A DNA stretch of 38,030 bases from a virus, in IMG/VR virus record IMGVR_UViG_3300042897_000659, positions 1-38,030 of that record; one strand, 5' to 3'. Under the pieces are notes generated by a model, which was not told the origin of the DNA, did no database searches, and saw nothing but the letters and a program-made list of their open reading frames with translations. Positions 37,115 through 38,030 of the stretch are shown piece by piece (within the stretch, counting starts at the first letter, position 1; each line of letters opens with the position of its first letter). Made by a program: the position numbers and the translations under genes.

Positions 37115-37245
37115 AACCCAAAACCATCAACGTGACACCAACCACCCACAAAGCCCTGCGAGCCTACTGCCTCGCCAACGGCCTCAAGATCCAGGCGGTG
37201 GCCGATCATGCCATTCAGGCCTGGCTAAAGAAGGCCGCCCGATGA
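37111..37245 (+). CDS. 44-aa ribbon-helix-helix-like mini-protein
   Basis: ATG 37111 overlaps the HNH stop, and it ends in an ATGA overlap with the RuvC-like gene. KPKTINVTPTTHKALRAYCL, then ANGLKIQAVADHAIQAWLKK, fits the strand-helix-helix plan of Arc/CopG-type proteins (KTI-x-V-x-P-x-THKAL... I-x-x-VADHAI-x-x-WL). Coupled to the resolvase, so it may be a small DNA-binding partner or regulator. Confidence 0.55.
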   Translation: MKPKTINVTPTTHKALRAYCLANGLKIQAVADHAIQAWLKKAAR

Positions 37246-37697
37246 AGCGGATCTTGGCCATCGACCCAGGCCTATCTGGCGGCCTGGCGCACTTCGCCGG
37301 CAACCGGGTCACCCTCGAGCCCATGCCGACGACCGACGGCGACATCCGGGAGGTGCTGATCAACTTCCTGTCCCAGTCGGATGTCTGCTACATCGAGAAG
37401 GTGGGCGGATACATCGGAGGCAAGGGAGCGCCCGGCAGCGCCATGTTCCAATTCGGTCGCAATGTCGGCTTCCTGCATGGGCTCATTGCTTCCATGAACA
37501 CCAGGTGCATCGAGGTTACCCCACAGCGCTGGCAGAAGACTTTGGGTGCAGGCACCAGCAAGACGCATGGAACGCGCTGGAAAGGCCATCTAAAGGGCCT
37601 GGCGCAGCAACGGCAGCCTTCACTCCACATCACTCTAAAGACGGCAGATTCGGTGCTGATACTTGAGCATGCTCTGATTGCGGAGGGCGTCAAGTGA
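37242..37697 (+). CDS. RuvC-like Holliday junction resolvase
   Basis: 151 aa. RNase H-fold signature in order: ILAIDPGLSGGLAHF (first catalytic Asp and G-x-GG), SDVCYIEKVGGYIGG (Glu) and LHITLKTADSVLILEHAL (C-terminal Asp). GSAMFQFGRNVGFLHGLIAS and EVTPQRWQKTLG are typical of phage RuvC-like nucleases. It should resolve branched DNA made during replication and recombination, before packaging. The last Asp motif has a single clear acid, so one catalytic position is uncertain. Confidence 0.85.
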   Translation: MKRILAIDPGLSGGLAHFAGNRVTLEPMPTTDGDIREVLINFLSQSDVCYIEKVGGYIGGKGAPGSAMFQFGRNVGFLHGLIASMNTRCIEVTPQRWQKTLGAGTSKTHGTRWKGHLKGLAQQRQPSLHITLKTADSVLILEHALIAEGVK

Positions 37698-37894
37698 GCA
37701 AAAAAGAAGACAAAGAGCAGTATCGCCTCACATTCAAAGGACTGCTGTCGATTTATCTACCCGACGCAGTTATGAACGAAGTCCTAACCGCAATCGAACT
37801 GTCCTGCCGTCGCAACGGCTGGGGTATCGCAATTAACGAAGAGAACCGACTGGACTTTGTGCAGATGCAACAAGTGAAGGAGGCCAATCCGTGA
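37694..37894 (+). CDS. Hypothetical small protein
   Basis: 66 aa; GTG start 37694 overlaps the RuvC-like stop. YRLTFKGLLSIYLPDAVMNE and VLTAIELSCRRNGWGIAINE suggest one beta strand and two helices. No family recognised. The last codons contain AAGGAGG exactly 7 nt before the next GTG, the same junction as in the 8.0-8.9-kb gene chain. Confidence 0.55.
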   Translation: MSKKEDKEQYRLTFKGLLSIYLPDAVMNEVLTAIELSCRRNGWGIAINEENRLDFVQMQQVKEANP

Positions 37895-38030
37895 CACCAG
37901 AAGCACAACGAATAGCCATCGCGGAAGCGTGTGGGTGGACAAACGTAGCACCACGGATCGTCAAAAACGTAAAGCATCAAGGCGACGATATAACAGTGGG
38001 AATCTGGTCTGATGATGGGTGGATTCCCGA
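37891..38030 (+). CDS. Partial small protein, cut by the window edge
   Basis: GTG start 37891; 46 codons are seen, open to the end. TPEAQRIAIAEACGWTNV and a strand-rich VGIWSDDGWIP follow the style of short phage proteins that begin with a (T/S)PE-x-QR-x-AIAEACGW helix; function unknown. The same coupled, GTG-start arrangement shows the small-gene operon continues. Confidence 0.5.
   Translation, partial: MTPEAQRIAIAEACGWTNVAPRIVKNVKHQGDDITVGIWSDDGWIP

Noticed and set aside
1-38030. Integrase, excisionase, attachment site, CRISPR array or insertion sequence
   Set aside because: None was seen on either strand; lysogeny cannot be inferred from this window.

Overview
The window is a contiguous stretch of a double-stranded DNA tailed bacteriophage (Caudoviricetes, siphovirus-like), probably from an uncultured lineage. 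It holds a capsid gene, a tail-tube/tape-measure style tail operon, a lysis cassette, RecT/RecE recombination genes and a primase-helicase replication block. It has no ribosomal, metabolic or integrase genes. A predicted outer-membrane lipoprotein (o-spanin-like) points to a Gram-negative host. I cannot name the host genus. Both ends of the window cut through genes, and terminase, portal and prohead protease are not present, so the genome continues outside.

Layout. (1) 1-5486 (+): the 3' part of a giant virion 'polyvalent' protein. (2) 5531-10326 (+): RecT, a RecE-like nuclease, then a chain of about a dozen tiny, translationally coupled genes (HTH, coiled-coil and membrane proteins), many joined by the same AAGGAGG-N7-GTGA junction. 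(3) 15622-10396 (-): a leftward operon ending in a terminator at 10333-10360. It has a membrane mini-protein, an AAA+ ATPase with its DUF7192-like partner, small unknowns, lysozyme A and an HU-like protein. (4) 15730-16074 (+): a lone small gene, followed by a 528-bp G-rich, repeat-rich gap that looks like a replication origin. (5) 21430-16603 (-): replication block with an SF2 helicase, a VRR-NUC nuclease, a TOPRIM primase-helicase and small genes. (6) 21492-35535 (+): RHH regulator, structured leader, major capsid protein, terminator, tail fibre, holin/spanin cassette, neck and tail genes, and a 900-aa tail protein. (7) 35674-38030 (+): unknown protein, lysozyme B, HNH homing endonuclease, RHH mini-protein, RuvC-like resolvase and further small genes running off the end.

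Most striking signals. Two diverged lysozyme genes on opposite strands, about 24.5 kb apart, are each preceded by a nearly identical 55-57-nt element. It folds into the same two hairpins with compensatory changes, so it is a candidate undescribed cis-regulatory RNA. The 8-bp palindrome TGCTAGCA occurs nine times (well under one expected), and its core GCTAGC occurs 21 times, all left of 23.6 kb. The capsid gene has a long leader built of several hairpins. One 11-mer is shared between the origin-like gap and the 35.5-kb gap. All family calls come from reading the translations by eye; no database search was run.
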